Part shown: positions 63,926-64,000 of the stretch, piece after piece
Numbering within the stretch: position 1 is the first letter of the stretch
Layout: each line of letters begins with the position of its first letter
DNA from: an uncultured Chloroflexota bacterium
GTDB lineage: Bacteria; Chloroflexota; Anaerolineae; Anaerolineales; Anaerolineaceae
DNA length: 64,000 nt
Direction: 5' to 3'
NCBI GenBank assembly: GCA_902774215.1
Contig: CACYHU010000004.1
Span: 1 to 64,000 of the forward strand
Notes under the pieces: generated by a model
Told to the model about the DNA's origin: nothing
What the model saw: only the letters and a program-made list of their open reading frames with translations
Database searches by the model: none
Position numbers and translations under genes: made by a program

Positions 63926-64000
63926 GCCATTAGAAAAGAAAATTTCAAGAAGAACTTCAGAGTCCAAACATTATTCTGCTTCCCAGGGCTTCTTTTTAAG
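63915..64000 (+). CDS. Start of a gene cut by the window edge
   Basis: The ATG at 63915 overlaps the recombinase stop, with AAAGGA close upstream. The 28 visible codons read MKAEPLEKKISRRTSESKHY then SASQGFFL. By position it may be a second recombinase or accessory factor; too short to assign. Confidence 0.5.
   Translation, partial: MKAEPLEKKISRRTSESKHYSASQGFFL

Overview
The window looks like a plasmid or large mobile/accessory region of an AT-rich, Gram-positive anaerobe, probably a gut or rumen Clostridia relative. This is inferred from AGGAGG-type ribosome binding sites, a DUF6273/YDG-repeat surface protein carrying an LPKTG motif and a sortase domain, large serine recombinases, and IS21/IS66 debris. 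There are no rRNA, tRNA or housekeeping genes. Replication and maintenance functions are present: an initiator-type protein followed by three 21-bp iterons (50481-51409), a primase-polymerase/DnaB-like helicase fusion (51687-53474), an SSB (31312-31710), a ParB-like protein (3573-5021) and a Rep_3-like winged-helix protein (2355-3497).

Layout. 134-5021: orphan beta-class DNA methyltransferase, two small Cys-rich proteins, Rep-like and ParB-like genes. 5257-5833: chimeric remnant of a C5-methyltransferase and a McrC-like nuclease. 6283-18230: a RelE/ParE-UvrD helicase fusion, an S-box (SAM-I-like) riboswitch driving a 124-aa unknown protein, a two-repeat unknown protein, then the four-gene MORC ATPase / Z1 / PD-(D/E)XK / AIPR cassette. 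18476-19640: transposon and peptidase-tail debris. 19668-26227: a 776-aa protein with alpha-CTD-like and sigma4-like segments, a helicase paralogue with decayed motifs, its partner gene, and a resolvase. 26402-30462: a Dcm-Dam methyltransferase fusion and a MORN protein. 31035-33978: SSB and two paralogous HTH proteins. 35011-39425: MORN protein, a decayed duplicate of the Dcm-Dam gene, a Vsr endonuclease and small unknown genes. 39426-41393: gene-poor AT-rich repeat region and a DUF1361 pseudogene. 41394-48474: a second restriction-modification cassette (XRE regulator, Dcm, two NgoFVII-like nucleases, Vsr, Z1, GIY-YIG). 48584-50400: broken genes and IS21 remnant. 50481-54427: replication module and integrase pseudogene. 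54574-61550: cell-surface proteins. 61607-64000: structured leader, two small genes, a large serine recombinase and the start of a further gene.

How the genes fit together. The replication genes and recombinases maintain and move the element. The rest is dominated by DNA modification and restriction, including four C5-methyltransferase loci (two intact), two Vsr repair nucleases and two separate Z1 helicase systems. The strongest candidates for something undescribed are: (1) two loci that each pair a RelE-UvrD helicase-type protein with proteins carrying a shared 'LSNG' domain, where one helicase has lost its catalytic motifs; (2) two NgoFVII-type nuclease paralogues in one operon, one lacking the catalytic HxK lysine; (3) an S-box-like riboswitch controlling an unknown protein in a DNA-methylation-rich region. 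All functions are inferred from sequence reading; nothing was searched or computed.
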